From contig NZ_JAPEOX010000002.1 in assembly GCF_026340675.1 (NCBI RefSeq), positions 1,922,001 through 1,986,000 on the forward strand: a stretch of DNA of 64,000 bases, in the 5' to 3' direction. The DNA comes from Streptomyces sp. NBC_01264. GTDB taxonomy: Bacteria > Actinomycetota > Actinomycetes > Streptomycetales > Streptomycetaceae. Positions within the stretch are counted from its first letter, which is position 1. Each line of letters opens with the position of its first letter. A model generated the notes under the pieces. The model was given only the letters and a program-made list of their open reading frames with translations, searched no databases and was not told the origin of the DNA. Position numbers and translations under genes: made by a program. Of this stretch, positions 1 through 8,547 are shown piece by piece.

Positions 1-459
1 CTCCCCCGGCCCGCCGATGCTGCGGCGGCCGATCGGGCGCAGGGCGCGCATCAGGGCGAGCGGGTCGTCGAGGCTGGCGGCGCGCGGCAGCCGCACCGCG
101 CTGCCCCGGCGCCCGGGCCGCGCGGCCGCGCCGCCGGGGGCGCCTCCCGCGGCCGCTCCGGCGGCGGGGTCCACAGGGCCGCCGGGGGCGGGGGCGGGGG
201 CGGCCGCTGGAAAGTACTGGACTCCCGGTCCGCCGGGGCCGCCCGGGCCGCCGCGTGCTGTGCCGGGTGGCTCCGGCCCACCCGCGGCGGGTTCGGGTCC
301 GGCGGCCGGGGCCGGGCCGTCGGGCTCCGCGCGCGGGGCGGACGCGTCCACCCGGGTGGCGAGCCACAGGATGTCGGCGATCTCCTCCGCACCGAGCACG
401 GGGCGCGGGCCCCTGTCCTCGGCGCCCTCGGCCAGGGCGGCGAGGAGCTTCTCGATCAC
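1..459 (-). CDS. SAV_2336 N-terminal-domain protein (partial, runs off the window)
   Basis: This is the last gene of the minus-strand conflict cluster. It starts with GTG at 459, and its start overlaps the stop of the AAA ATPase as GTGA, so translation is probably coupled. The 153 visible codons have no stop and continue beyond position 1. The visible protein has a helical N-terminus (VIEKLLAALAEGAEDRG, then LGAEEIADILWLATRV), a long Pro/Gly/Ala linker and then LALMRALRPIGRR. That order of helix, proline-rich linker and LRPLRRR-like motif is what I know from the Streptomyces SAV_2336 N-terminal family, whose genes lie beside MoxR-like ATPases. Its biochemical activity is unknown; the downstream effector or receptor part cannot be seen here. 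Confidence 0.75.
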   Translation of the reverse strand, partial: MIEKLLAALAEGAEDRGPRPVLGAEEIADILWLATRVDASAPRAEPDGPAPAAGPEPAAGGPEPPGTARGGPGGPGGPGVQYFPAAAPAPAPGGPVDPAAGAAAGGAPGGAAARPGRRGSAVRLPRAASLDDPLALMRALRPIGRRSIGGPGE

Positions 460-1562
460 GCGGAGGGTCCGGTGAGGTGGTGCATGACGGTGGCGAGGAA
501 GCGCTCGCGGTCGCCGGGGGCGGACCAGGCGCCTGCCAGGCGCAGTTGGATGGCGTTGAGGAGCTGGTCGGTGGCGAGGTCGCCGTCCTCGGCGCGCTCC
601 AGGAAGCTCCGCACGAGGTCCCGGTACTCGTCGCTGTTCTCGATGTCCACGCCGAGCCGGCCGCGCACGATGCGGGCGAGCTTGTCGGGTCCCGGCGGGT
701 CCAGGTGCAGACGGACGCAGCGGCGCAGGAAGGCGGGCGGGAAATCGCGTTCGCCGTTGCTGGTGAGGACGACGATGGGGAAGTACCGGCACTGGACCCG
801 GCCTTGGGAGATCCGGACGACCTCCTCCGTGTCGTCGTCGGTGCCGATGGCGACGGTGGGGGCCTCCTTGCCGAGCCGGGCGAGCTCGGGGATGACGAAG
901 CCGCCGTCCTCGAAGACGGTGAGGAGGTCTCCGGGGAGGTCGATGTCGCTCTTGTCGATCTCGTCCACGAGCAGGACTCGGGGCCGGTCCTGGGGCAGGA
1001 GCGCCGTACCGAGCGGGCCGAGGCGCAGGTAGCGGGCGATGGACGGGCCTCCCCCGGAGGGGGCCGCCGCGGGCGCCGGGGCGGGGACCGCGGTCCCTGC
1101 GCGGGCCGCGGGCGGTACGGCGCCGGGTGTCCGCATCTGCTCCAGCCCCGCCTCCTGGAGCCGGCCGATCGCGTCGTACAGGTACAGGCCGTCGCGCAGG
1201 ACGGTCCTGCTGGTGACCGGCCAGTGCAGTACGGGGCCGAGGCCCAGGTCGGCGGCGATGCTGGAGGCGAGCGTGGACTTGCCGACACCCGGTTTGCCGG
1301 TGATCAGGAGCGGCCGGCGCAGGTGCAGGGCCGTGTTGACCACGTCCTTCTCCAGCTCGTCGGGGACGTAGCCCTCGCCGCGCCGCCAGGTGCGCTCCCA
1401 GGCCGGGCCCTCGCAGCCGGGGGACGCGTACCCCGGGTCGGGGACGCCCTTGAAGTCCCGCCAGGGCGGCGGCGGTCCGGCCTCCAGCCTGGCCCGGCGT
1501 TCGGCGGCCTCGCCGGTCCCTTGGTACAGCCACCAGTCCTTCACCACAGCCTCTGCCTCCAT
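456..1562 (-). CDS. MoxR-like AAA family ATPase
   Basis: A 368-residue ATPase. Walker A is GKPGVGKS (about residues 89-96) and Walker B is RVLLVDEIDK (about 195-204). LTSNGERDFPPAFLRRC near residue 265-285 fits sensor 1 and the arginine finger. The N-terminus, VVKDWWLYQGTGE, is typical of ATPases found beside caspase and SAV_2336 genes in Streptomyces. In VMAP-type systems this ATPase is thought to remodel or gate the effector in an NTP-dependent way; that role is inferred from the family. ATG 1562 is the only convincing start; there is no strong ribosome-binding site, and the 155-nt gap to the upstream gene is repetitive. An Ala/Pro-rich insertion (about residues 146-172) separates Walker A from Walker B. 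Confidence 0.85.
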   Translation of the reverse strand: MEAEAVVKDWWLYQGTGEAAERRARLEAGPPPPWRDFKGVPDPGYASPGCEGPAWERTWRRGEGYVPDELEKDVVNTALHLRRPLLITGKPGVGKSTLASSIAADLGLGPVLHWPVTSRTVLRDGLYLYDAIGRLQEAGLEQMRTPGAVPPAARAGTAVPAPAPAAAPSGGGPSIARYLRLGPLGTALLPQDRPRVLLVDEIDKSDIDLPGDLLTVFEDGGFVIPELARLGKEAPTVAIGTDDDTEEVVRISQGRVQCRYFPIVVLTSNGERDFPPAFLRRCVRLHLDPPGPDKLARIVRGRLGVDIENSDEYRDLVRSFLERAEDGDLATDQLLNAIQLRLAGAWSAPGDRERFLATVMHHLTGPSA

Positions 1563-1716
1563 CGTGGGTGTCGCGGGCCGTCGCCGCGAGCGGTCGTCGG
1601 GGTCGGTGGAGATGCGAAGTCGGGGGCGGGCGCGGGACGGGGCCCGGGCTCCGGGATCGGGACCGGCATCGGGATCGGGACCGGCATCGAGATCGGCATC
1701 GGGATCGGCATCGGGT
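1563..1716. repeat. 12-bp GATCCCGATGCC-like repeats between caspase and ATPase genes
   Basis: The only spacer in an otherwise overlapping four-gene cluster. About 1655-1712 holds degenerate copies of a 12-bp unit read as GATCCCGATGCC on the minus strand. The frame of the ATPase stays open through it and would encode an Asp/Pro/Ala repeat, but there is no start codon in that frame upstream of ATG 1562. It could be a translational spacer or a site for length variation. Confidence 0.5.
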
Positions 1717-4131
1717 TCAAGCCAGGGACCGGAGGGTGAGGGTGTCGTCGGGATCGTCCCACAGGAGGACCAACCGGTCTCCCCCCAAAGGCTGTCGGCG
1801 ATCGCCACCGGGGGCGCCCGCACCCGCGCCGGCCGCCGCCCGGCGCACCGCGCGCACGCGGGCGGGCAGCGCGAGCACGTCGAGTGCGCCGGGGTCGGGC
1901 GGCCGACCGTCCGCGCCGGGCGGTACCAGCAGAGCGAGCAGGACGCCCGCGGCCCCGCCGCCCGGACCGGGACCCTCCGCCCGCCCCGCCCCGGCGTACG
2001 CGAAGCCGCCCGGACCCGGCCGGGCCACCCCGGCCTGCGCCACCCCCGGCTCTCCGCCCCGACCGGAACCGGCCCGCACCGCCCGGGTCCCGCCCTCTCC
2101 CACCCGGTTCTCCCCCGCCCGGTCGATGCCCACCCGGCTCTCCCCCGCCCGGTCCGCGCCCACCCGGTCCTCTCCCGCCCGGTCCTGTCCCGCCCGATCT
2201 TCCCCCGCCCGGTCCGTGCCCACCCGGCCCTCCTCACCCGCCCAGTCCATGCCCGCCCGGTTCTCCCCCGCCCGGTCCGCGCCCGCCCGGTCCGGGCTCG
2301 CCGGGGCGGGGTCCCGGTGCCAGAGGGCCACCGGGACACCGCCCTCCAGTACCGCCTCCACCACCGCCGAGGTCCGCGCCCCGGCCCGGGTGTGCGCCAG
2401 TACGCACGCGGGCGCCGGGCCCGCGCCCAGTTCCATGCCGAGCCCGTCGTCCGCGTCCGCGTCGGCCACCACCCGGACCGCGTCCGGGTGCCGGCCGCCC
2501 TGGGACCACAGCCAGCGCCATTTGCCACGCCATTCGGCGCCGGTGTCCTCGCGTTCCTGCGGGCAGCGCACCACCACCTGGTAGAGCGCCCCCAGGGGCC
2601 GGGTCCGCCCGCCCGGGCCGCGCGGGACCGGCCACTGGTCGAAGTCCAGGGCCAGCAGCTCGTACGGCACGTGGAACTCGATCCGCTCCACCGCCCCGGA
2701 CAGCCGCCCGGCCGCCGCATCGGCGCCCAACACCTTTGCAACCGCAGCCAGTTGTCGCACGAGCGCGTCCCGTACGACGGCCAGCCGGACCGGCTCGCCC
2801 TCCGACTCCCAGATGTGCTCGGTCACCTCCCGCCGCAGCCACATCCTGGCGAGGAACCCGTCCTCCCCGCCCGGCGGCGCCTCCAGCCGCACGTGCAGGA
2901 CCGTCTTGCGCGGCGGCGGGGGCGGGGGCGGCAGCGCGGGCAGCCCGAGGCGTTCGCGGGTGGCGCTCACCCAGTCGCGCACCCGGCCCGCCCACCGCTC
3001 GTCGCCCGCCGCGCCCTGCTCTCCGAGGAACCGTACGAAGGGCACCGCGAGCGGCATCCCGCCGGGACCGCCGTGGCGTTCGTCGAGGTCCTGGGCCACC
3101 TCCAGCAGGGTGTCGCCGGGCAGGCCGCCCCGGGCGGGGGCCGCGCAGCCGGCCGCCCGGAACGCCCAGAGGAACGCCTCGTAGGCGCAGCGCGGCAGGT
3201 CGCGGCCCTCGAAGAGCTCGCCGAGCCCGTCCCAGGCGCTCTGGTCGAGGCGGCCCGCTCGTGGCGGCGCCATTCCGGGGACGTCGTCGTCGAGGAAGGA
3301 GGAGGCGTCCCAGTCGCGGTCCACGACGAACTGCGGGAGCTGCCAGCCCTCGCCGCGTTCGCGCAGGCCCAGGAAGGTGTGGTGGATGGAGCGGGCGGTG
3401 TCGGAGAGGACGGAGGCGGCCTCGCGCACCGGGCGTTCGCCGAGTTCGGCGAGGAGTTCCTCGGTGAAGCGGCCGGCGCCGCGTTCGGCGTCGTTCTTCG
3501 CGGCCTCGCCCTCGCGGGAGGCGTACAGCCGGAACTGGCGCCGCCCCGGGACGGTGGCGCCGCCGCCGTAGTCGCTGATCCCGAAGTTCCAGCGGGCGTC
3601 GCGGGGTGCGTCGACCCGGCAGGCGTCCACCAGGGCCGCCTGGTACCGGAACCGCTCGCGCTTGACGAGGTCGGTGCGCCACCAGCGCAGCGCGGAGTCG
3701 AGGTTGAGGTGGCGGATCTGGCCGGGGCGGGCGTCCGCGGAAGGCAGCAGCAGTTCGCCGCGGTGTGGCGCCGTGTAGCCGTGTCCGGCCCAGAAGACGA
3801 GCAGTAAATCGCCGTCGCACGACGGCAGTTCGTCGAACAGTGCCGATTTCACGTTCGCCTCGGTCGCCGGTCGGTGCGTACCGCGCAGGGCCTCCAGCCC
3901 GGCCGAGTCCGACCAGTCGAGCGAGTCCGGGTCGTCGAGCGGGGACAGCAACAGCCGTACGTGGCCCGGCGGCACCCCTCCCGGGCCGGTGAGCCAGCGG
4001 GAGAACCGCAGGGCGTCGCGGGCCGGGCCGCGCAGGTTCCAGTGCCGGCTGATCTCGTACCGCTCGACTCCGGCGACGAGCGCGAAGGTGCGCGGTCCCA
4101 GGTCGGGGGGCATGAGGTCGAGGGGGTTCAC
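1717..4131 (-). CDS. Caspase-family protein with VMAP-C domain (conflict-system effector)
   Basis: An 804-residue protein. Residues about 10-250 form a caspase-like peptidase: FWAGHGY holds the catalytic His (117) and ALVDACRV the catalytic Cys (171), so both catalytic residues are present. Residues about 293-392 look like a small helical effector-associated domain, followed by a polyproline linker (401-407). From about 410 the chain resembles the C-terminal domain of vWA-MoxR-associated proteins (VMAP-C), with IEFHVPYELLALDFDQWPV and LGALYQVVVRCPQER as hallmarks. Residues about 613-680 are a pentapeptide repeat (DRAGE-like) inserted into VMAP-C. The start overlaps the stop of the hydrolase gene as ATGA. 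The likely role is a protease effector released on sensing a threat or damage; this is inferred from family context. Confidence 0.85.
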   Translation of the reverse strand: MNPLDLMPPDLGPRTFALVAGVERYEISRHWNLRGPARDALRFSRWLTGPGGVPPGHVRLLLSPLDDPDSLDWSDSAGLEALRGTHRPATEANVKSALFDELPSCDGDLLLVFWAGHGYTAPHRGELLLPSADARPGQIRHLNLDSALRWWRTDLVKRERFRYQAALVDACRVDAPRDARWNFGISDYGGGATVPGRRQFRLYASREGEAAKNDAERGAGRFTEELLAELGERPVREAASVLSDTARSIHHTFLGLRERGEGWQLPQFVVDRDWDASSFLDDDVPGMAPPRAGRLDQSAWDGLGELFEGRDLPRCAYEAFLWAFRAAGCAAPARGGLPGDTLLEVAQDLDERHGGPGGMPLAVPFVRFLGEQGAAGDERWAGRVRDWVSATRERLGLPALPPPPPPPRKTVLHVRLEAPPGGEDGFLARMWLRREVTEHIWESEGEPVRLAVVRDALVRQLAAVAKVLGADAAAGRLSGAVERIEFHVPYELLALDFDQWPVPRGPGGRTRPLGALYQVVVRCPQEREDTGAEWRGKWRWLWSQGGRHPDAVRVVADADADDGLGMELGAGPAPACVLAHTRAGARTSAVVEAVLEGGVPVALWHRDPAPASPDRAGADRAGENRAGMDWAGEEGRVGTDRAGEDRAGQDRAGEDRVGADRAGESRVGIDRAGENRVGEGGTRAVRAGSGRGGEPGVAQAGVARPGPGGFAYAGAGRAEGPGPGGGAAGVLLALLVPPGADGRPPDPGALDVLALPARVRAVRRAAAGAGAGAPGGDRRQPLGGDRLVLLWDDPDDTLTLRSLA
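2092..2295 (-). repeat. 15-bp tandem repeats encoding DRAGE-like pentapeptides
   Basis: Inside the caspase/VMAP-C gene, about 13 imperfect copies of a 15-bp unit encode D-R-A-G-E variants (DRAGEDRAGQ, DRVGADRAGE). The period is a multiple of three, so copy-number change would not shift the frame. Charged, low-complexity sequence of this kind is not part of the VMAP-C fold as I know it and is probably a disordered insert. Confidence 0.75.
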
Positions 4132-5399
4132 CCGATCTCCGCTTCGGCCACCGCCCGTTCGATGCGTGCGTAGAGCGAGTCCTGTTTCCAGTAGGCGCTG
4201 TGGCAGGCCGGGAAGGGCTGGCGGCTGCCGATCTCCTGGTCGCTGACGCGCGGGTCGCCGGGGAAGACGGGCTCGGCGAGGTAGGAGAGCACGTCCTGGC
4301 GGTCGTAGACGTTGAGCCAGCGCGGGAAGGCGTACGGGAGCTTGGTGCCCGGTACGACCCCGGCCAGCGCTCCGAGTTCGTAGAGGAAGGGCGCCTGCGA
4401 GCCGACGGTGACGAGCAGTTCGACCCCGGGCACCGGCTCGCCGCGGGCGGCCGCGAGCGCGAGGAGGTCCACCAGGGCGATGCCGCCGAGGCTGTGGCCG
4501 ATGAGTACGGTCGGCCCCGGCTCGGCGGTGATCCGCTCGTGCAGGAAGGCGCGGAGGTCGGCGCCCCGGGCCTGGTAGCGCAGGATGTCGCCGAGCGCGG
4601 GGATGGCTCCGACGGTGAGGGAGCCGCGCCAGGCGTTGAGCAGCGGCTGGGTGGTGACGCGCATGGCGAGCCGGCCGAGGACGGCGGCGGCCCGGGCGCC
4701 GGGGACCCGGGCGTCGCCGCCGAGGCGGGCGGTGATCAGTTCGACGAGGCGGTCGCGTTCGGTTCCGGTGCAGTCGGCCTCGGCTCCGGCCGAGGCGAGG
4801 GCGGCGGCGGTCACGGCGCGGGCCAGGACCTTGGCCAGCTCGCGGGCCTGCGGCTCGGCGGTGGCCCTACCCCCGGCGCCGGCGGCCTCGGCGGAGCGGG
4901 AGACGGCCTCCAGGGCGGCGGGGAACCCGGCGGCGAGGCCGGTACCGAGCAGCAGCGCGGCCTGTTCGCCGCCGCCCTCCGCCCCGGAGACCTCGGCGAG
5001 CAGTTCCAGCACGCGCTCGCCCGCGGACCGCACGCCGGGCATGGCGAAGGCGTCGTCGTCGGGTTCGCCGCCGAAGTCGCCGTACTCGTCACCCGGGTGG
5101 CCTCCGCCTCCGGTGTCCCAGCCGGCCTCCGCCAGGACCCGCAGCTCGCAGAGCGGGTCGGCGACCAGCAGCCCCCATTCGGCGACCTCCTCGTCGTCGC
5201 CGGGGGCCGTGCCGGGGGCGCCCAGTCCGGGCACCGAGCGTCCGTGGGCGCTCAGGGTGGCCCCGTACCGCTCGCCCCAGAAGCAGGAGTCGACGGTCGC
5301 GCCGGGGAACCGGGCGGTCAGCCGGTCCCGGACCAGGGCGAAGAGCGTGTCGTGCCGCTCGCGCCGCACCCCCGTGCCGTGCACAAACAGAAATCGCAT
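4128..5399 (-). CDS. Alpha/beta hydrolase of the caspase/VMAP cluster
   Basis: A 423-residue predicted cytosolic serine hydrolase. The N-terminus MRFLFVHGTG carries the oxyanion-hole HGTG, and the nucleophile elbow GHSLGG places Ser303 unusually far from it. About 280 residues of Ala/Glu-rich helical sequence lie between them, so the lid or insert domain is very large. Conserved Asp and His candidates lie in the C-terminal 80 residues (NVYDRQDVLSY and FPACHSAYWK). It is the first gene of the minus-strand cluster and overlaps the caspase gene by ATGA, implying co-translation. Whether it acts as a lipase, a signal-processing enzyme or a second effector cannot be read from the sequence. ATG 5399 is chosen because it begins the beta strand before HGTG. 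Confidence 0.8.
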   Translation of the reverse strand: MRFLFVHGTGVRRERHDTLFALVRDRLTARFPGATVDSCFWGERYGATLSAHGRSVPGLGAPGTAPGDDEEVAEWGLLVADPLCELRVLAEAGWDTGGGGHPGDEYGDFGGEPDDDAFAMPGVRSAGERVLELLAEVSGAEGGGEQAALLLGTGLAAGFPAALEAVSRSAEAAGAGGRATAEPQARELAKVLARAVTAAALASAGAEADCTGTERDRLVELITARLGGDARVPGARAAAVLGRLAMRVTTQPLLNAWRGSLTVGAIPALGDILRYQARGADLRAFLHERITAEPGPTVLIGHSLGGIALVDLLALAAARGEPVPGVELLVTVGSQAPFLYELGALAGVVPGTKLPYAFPRWLNVYDRQDVLSYLAEPVFPGDPRVSDQEIGSRQPFPACHSAYWKQDSLYARIERAVAEAEIG

Positions 5400-5501
5400 C
5401 GCGGCCCCGCCCCCTCGCACCGTCGTCCCCGCTCGGCACGATAGCGCCGCGCGGCGAACAGGGCCCCTCGAACGTGGAGTTCCGATGGCCGGTGCACATA
5501 C

Positions 5502-5545
5502 CCGACCGCCTCCAGAGGCAGGACCGACCGCCTCCGAAGGCAGGC
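5502..5545. promoter_or_regulatory. Two tandem 22-bp operator-like repeats between divergent genes
   Basis: Two adjacent 22-bp units (5502-5523 and 5524-5545) match at about 18 of 22 positions. The first contains the perfect inverted repeat GCCTC-CA-GAGGC (5508-5519), the second a weaker form (5530-5541). They lie about 100 bp upstream of the hydrolase start and about 115 bp upstream of the M6 protease start. Two dimer sites spaced by two helical turns is a common operator layout; the regulator is unknown. Confidence 0.45.
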
Positions 5546-5660
5546 CCGATCGCACCGGACGTCTCCCTCTCCCACGCCTATCAATCACCTGTCACATGTG
5601 AAATATTACTCGCGCTCCGGCCAACCCGACCGCCCGGAACCTCCAGAAAGGTCAGCTACG

Positions 5661-8003
5661 TTGCGCAGACTCGCTGCGGTGGGAGCGGCGATATCACTCG
5701 CCCTCCTCGCCGCCCCCGCGCTCGCCGCCACCGCCTCCCCGGCCCCGCCGCCCGCCCGGACGCCCGCCGGGCACCAGGCGGCCGAGCAGCAGCAGGCCGC
5801 CGCCCCGCCACCCGCGCCCCTGGAGCTCCAGCGCCAGGCCCTGCGCCGCCAGGCCCTCGAGGAAGTGGCCTCGGGCCGCCCCGGCGGCCTGCGCGCCGAG
5901 GCCGACGGCACGCTGCCGCGGCGGGCCAAGGTCGGCAAGCGGTACGTCGAACTGGCACAGGAGCGCAAGGACAAGGTCTTCGTGATCCTCGCCGAGTTCG
6001 GCGACCAGGTGGACGACACCACCGAGTTCGAGGGCAAGCCCCGCTTCGGCGGCGCCCCCGGCCCGGCGCACAACACGATCGGCAAACCGGCCGCGGACGA
6101 CAACCACACCCTGTGGCGCAAGGACTTCGACCGCTCTTTCTACGAGAAGCAGTTCTTCTCCACCGACCCGCGGTCCGCCTCCCTGCGCGCCTATTACCGG
6201 CTCCAGTCCTCCGGCCGGTACGACATGGACGGCACGGTGACCGACTGGGTGAAGCTCCCCTGGAACGAAGCCCGTTACGGCACCGACAACTGCTCCGAGT
6301 CCGGCCAGTGCCGGACCAACTGGGACATGATCCGGGACGCCACGGACTCCTGGTACAAGTCCGAGCGCGCGAAGGGCCGTACGGCCGAACAGATCAAGGC
6401 GCAGCTCGCCGAGTACGACGTGTGGGACCGCTACGACGCCGACCACGACGGCGACTTCGACGAGCCGGACGGCTACCTCGACCACCTCGTCGTCGTCCAC
6501 GCGGGCAAGGACGGCACCTGGGGCGGCGGTGCGCAGGGCAAGGACGCCGTGTGGGCGCACCGCTGGTTCGCCTACTGGAACCAGGCCGGCAGCGCGGGCC
6601 CGGAGGGCAACAAGGCGGGCGGCACCCCGGTCGGCGACACCGGCATCTGGGCCGGGGACTACCTGACCGGCGGGGAGAACAGCGGCGCGGGCCTCTTCGC
6701 GCACGAGTTCGGGCACGATCTGGGCCTGCCGGACCTGTACAGCTCGGACGGGGACAACAGCGTCAACTTCTGGTCGCTGATGTCCTCCGCGTCCTACCTG
6801 GGCAAGGGCCTTAACTCCACAGGCGAGTTCCCGGGCGACCTCGACCCCTGGAGCAAGCTGCAGCTGGGCTGGCTCCAGTACACGGAGGCCGACGCGGGCC
6901 GCACGACGCGGGCGACGCTCGGAGTGTCCGGCTACAACACCGAGGAGCCGCAGTCACTGCTGGTGCACCTGCCGCCGTCCTCGACCACGACCGAGCTGGT
7001 CGACCCGTACGAGGGCGGCAGCCAGTGGTGGAGCGGTACGGGCGACTTCATGGACAACACCCTCTCGCGCACCGTCGACCTGTCCGGGGTCCCGGCCGGT
7101 ACCCCGGCCCGCCTGGACGCCCGGGTCTGGTACGACATCGAGCAGGACTTCGACTACCTGACGGTGGAGGCCTCCACGGACGGCGGGACCGGCTGGACGG
7201 CGCTGCCGGGCACGGTGGACGCCACGCCGATCGGGGCGAAGGGAATCTCCGGCACCTCGGCCGGCTGGACGCATCTCTCGGTTCCGCTGACCCAATTCGG
7301 CGGCAGATCCGTCCAGTTGAGACTCCGTGTCACCTCCGACAGCAACACCCACGGCAAGGGCGTCGCCTTCGACGACATCCGCGTCACGGCGGGCGAGGAC
7401 GGCCGGGTCCTGCTGCGCGACGGCGCGGAGCAGGACGCGAACGGCTGGACGGCGGTCAAGTGGTCGCGCACGCAAGGCCGTACGGGCAGCGAGCAGCACC
7501 CGCGCGCGTACTTCGTGGAGAACCGCCGCTACACCGGCTACGGAAGCCTGCTGCGGACGGGTCCGTACAACTTCGGCTTCACGGGCGACAAGGTGGAGTT
7601 CTACCCGTACCAGCAGGGCGTGCTGATCTGGCTCTGGGACACGGCGTACAGCGACAACACCACCAAGGCGCACCCCGGCGCCGGCCTGCTGCTGCCCGTG
7701 GACGCCCGACCGGAGCCGCTGACGAACGCGGACGGCACACTGCTCAACGCGCGTGCGCAGACCTTCGACGCGCCCTTCTCGCTCGGGAGGAGCGACCGGA
7801 TCGTCCTGCACAAGGCGGGCGCCCCGACCGTGATCCCGGCCCGGAGCGGCGTACCGGTCTTCGACGACCGCCACGGGTCGTACTGGAACGCACAGCTGCC
7901 GCAGCTCGGGGTCAAGGTGCCGGACACCGGGACCCGGCTCGCGGTCGCCAAGGAGGCCGCGGGCGGGGCCCTGACGACGGTGCAGCTCAGCCCGTCGAAG
8001 TGA
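5661..8003 (+). CDS. Secreted M6 family (immune inhibitor A-like) metalloprotease
   Basis: A 780-residue exported zinc peptidase. The TTG start at 5661 is preferred: it follows AGAAAGG at a suitable distance and begins directly with a signal peptide (LRRLAAVG, hydrophobic stretch, ALAATA). An in-frame GTG at 5598 has no ribosome-binding site and would put 21 hydrophilic residues before the signal. After a Pro/Ala/Gln-rich propeptide, the catalytic domain contains HEFGHDLGLPD (zinc ligands and catalytic Glu, about residue 348) and a Met-turn-like SLMSSAS. About 350 residues of beta-rich C-terminal domain follow, as in InhA-type peptidases. TCACATGTGA (5592-5601) is a perfect palindrome in the promoter region. 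Confidence 0.88.
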   Translation: MRRLAAVGAAISLALLAAPALAATASPAPPPARTPAGHQAAEQQQAAAPPPAPLELQRQALRRQALEEVASGRPGGLRAEADGTLPRRAKVGKRYVELAQERKDKVFVILAEFGDQVDDTTEFEGKPRFGGAPGPAHNTIGKPAADDNHTLWRKDFDRSFYEKQFFSTDPRSASLRAYYRLQSSGRYDMDGTVTDWVKLPWNEARYGTDNCSESGQCRTNWDMIRDATDSWYKSERAKGRTAEQIKAQLAEYDVWDRYDADHDGDFDEPDGYLDHLVVVHAGKDGTWGGGAQGKDAVWAHRWFAYWNQAGSAGPEGNKAGGTPVGDTGIWAGDYLTGGENSGAGLFAHEFGHDLGLPDLYSSDGDNSVNFWSLMSSASYLGKGLNSTGEFPGDLDPWSKLQLGWLQYTEADAGRTTRATLGVSGYNTEEPQSLLVHLPPSSTTTELVDPYEGGSQWWSGTGDFMDNTLSRTVDLSGVPAGTPARLDARVWYDIEQDFDYLTVEASTDGGTGWTALPGTVDATPIGAKGISGTSAGWTHLSVPLTQFGGRSVQLRLRVTSDSNTHGKGVAFDDIRVTAGEDGRVLLRDGAEQDANGWTAVKWSRTQGRTGSEQHPRAYFVENRRYTGYGSLLRTGPYNFGFTGDKVEFYPYQQGVLIWLWDTAYSDNTTKAHPGAGLLLPVDARPEPLTNADGTLLNARAQTFDAPFSLGRSDRIVLHKAGAPTVIPARSGVPVFDDRHGSYWNAQLPQLGVKVPDTGTRLAVAKEAAGGALTTVQLSPSK

Positions 8004-8044
8004 CCTGCCCGGGCTGAGACGGGGGGCCGGCGGGGACCGCCCGG

Positions 8045-8422
8045 TCAGTGGCGCACCAGGCAGAACGGGTGCCCGGCCGGATCGGCGTAGACCCGCCAGC
8101 CCTCGTCCTCCCGGCCCCCGTCCAGCAGGGTGGCTCCGCAGGCCAGGGCCTGCGCGTGAGCCGGGTCCAGGTCCGCGACGGCGAAGTCCAGGTGGAGCTG
8201 CTGGGGCCGGGCCGGGTCCGGCCAGCGGGGCGGCCGGTGGTCCTCGGCGTACTGGAAGGCGAGGACCTGGCCGCCCGGCAGGTGCAGGGTGGCCCAGGTC
8301 GCGTCGGTCGCCCAGCGCCGGTCGGGACGGTTGACCTCACCACCGGCCAGGCGCTGGTAGAACGCGGCCAGCGCCGCCGGATCGGGGCAGTCCAGCACCA
8401 CACACTGCATCTCGGCGATCAT
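8045..8422 (-). CDS. VOC family (glyoxalase-like) protein
   Basis: A 125-residue protein made of two beta-alpha-beta-beta-beta modules, as in vicinal oxygen chelate enzymes. The first starts MQCVVLDCPDPAALAAFYQ and the second LHLDFAVADLDPAHAQALACGA, ending in WRVYADPAGHPFCLVRH. This is the common short single-domain VOC form. The metal ligands and substrate cannot be assigned. It is convergent with the M6 protease gene, with a 41-nt gap. Confidence 0.82.
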   Translation of the reverse strand: MIAEMQCVVLDCPDPAALAAFYQRLAGGEVNRPDRRWATDATWATLHLPGGQVLAFQYAEDHRPPRWPDPARPQQLHLDFAVADLDPAHAQALACGATLLDGGREDEGWRVYADPAGHPFCLVRH

Positions 8423-8547
8423 GCGCCGATCCTAGATCGCCCGCACCCGGATCGTCCGATGGCCCGCGGAGTGGATGACATAGGCTGCCGACGGGGGGCG
8501 CGCCGTGATCCGCACGGCGGGCCGAGGGGCGGACGGTACGGGATTCG

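Noticed and set aside
1541..1762. Small Pro/Met-rich protein between caspase and ATPase genes
   Set aside because: It is a reading of the 12-bp repeats without ribosome-binding site and overlaps both genes.
5598..5660. Upstream GTG start for the M6 protease
   Set aside because: No ribosome-binding site, overlaps the palindrome TCACATGTGA and puts 21 hydrophilic residues before the signal peptide; TTG 5661 has AGAAAGG upstream.
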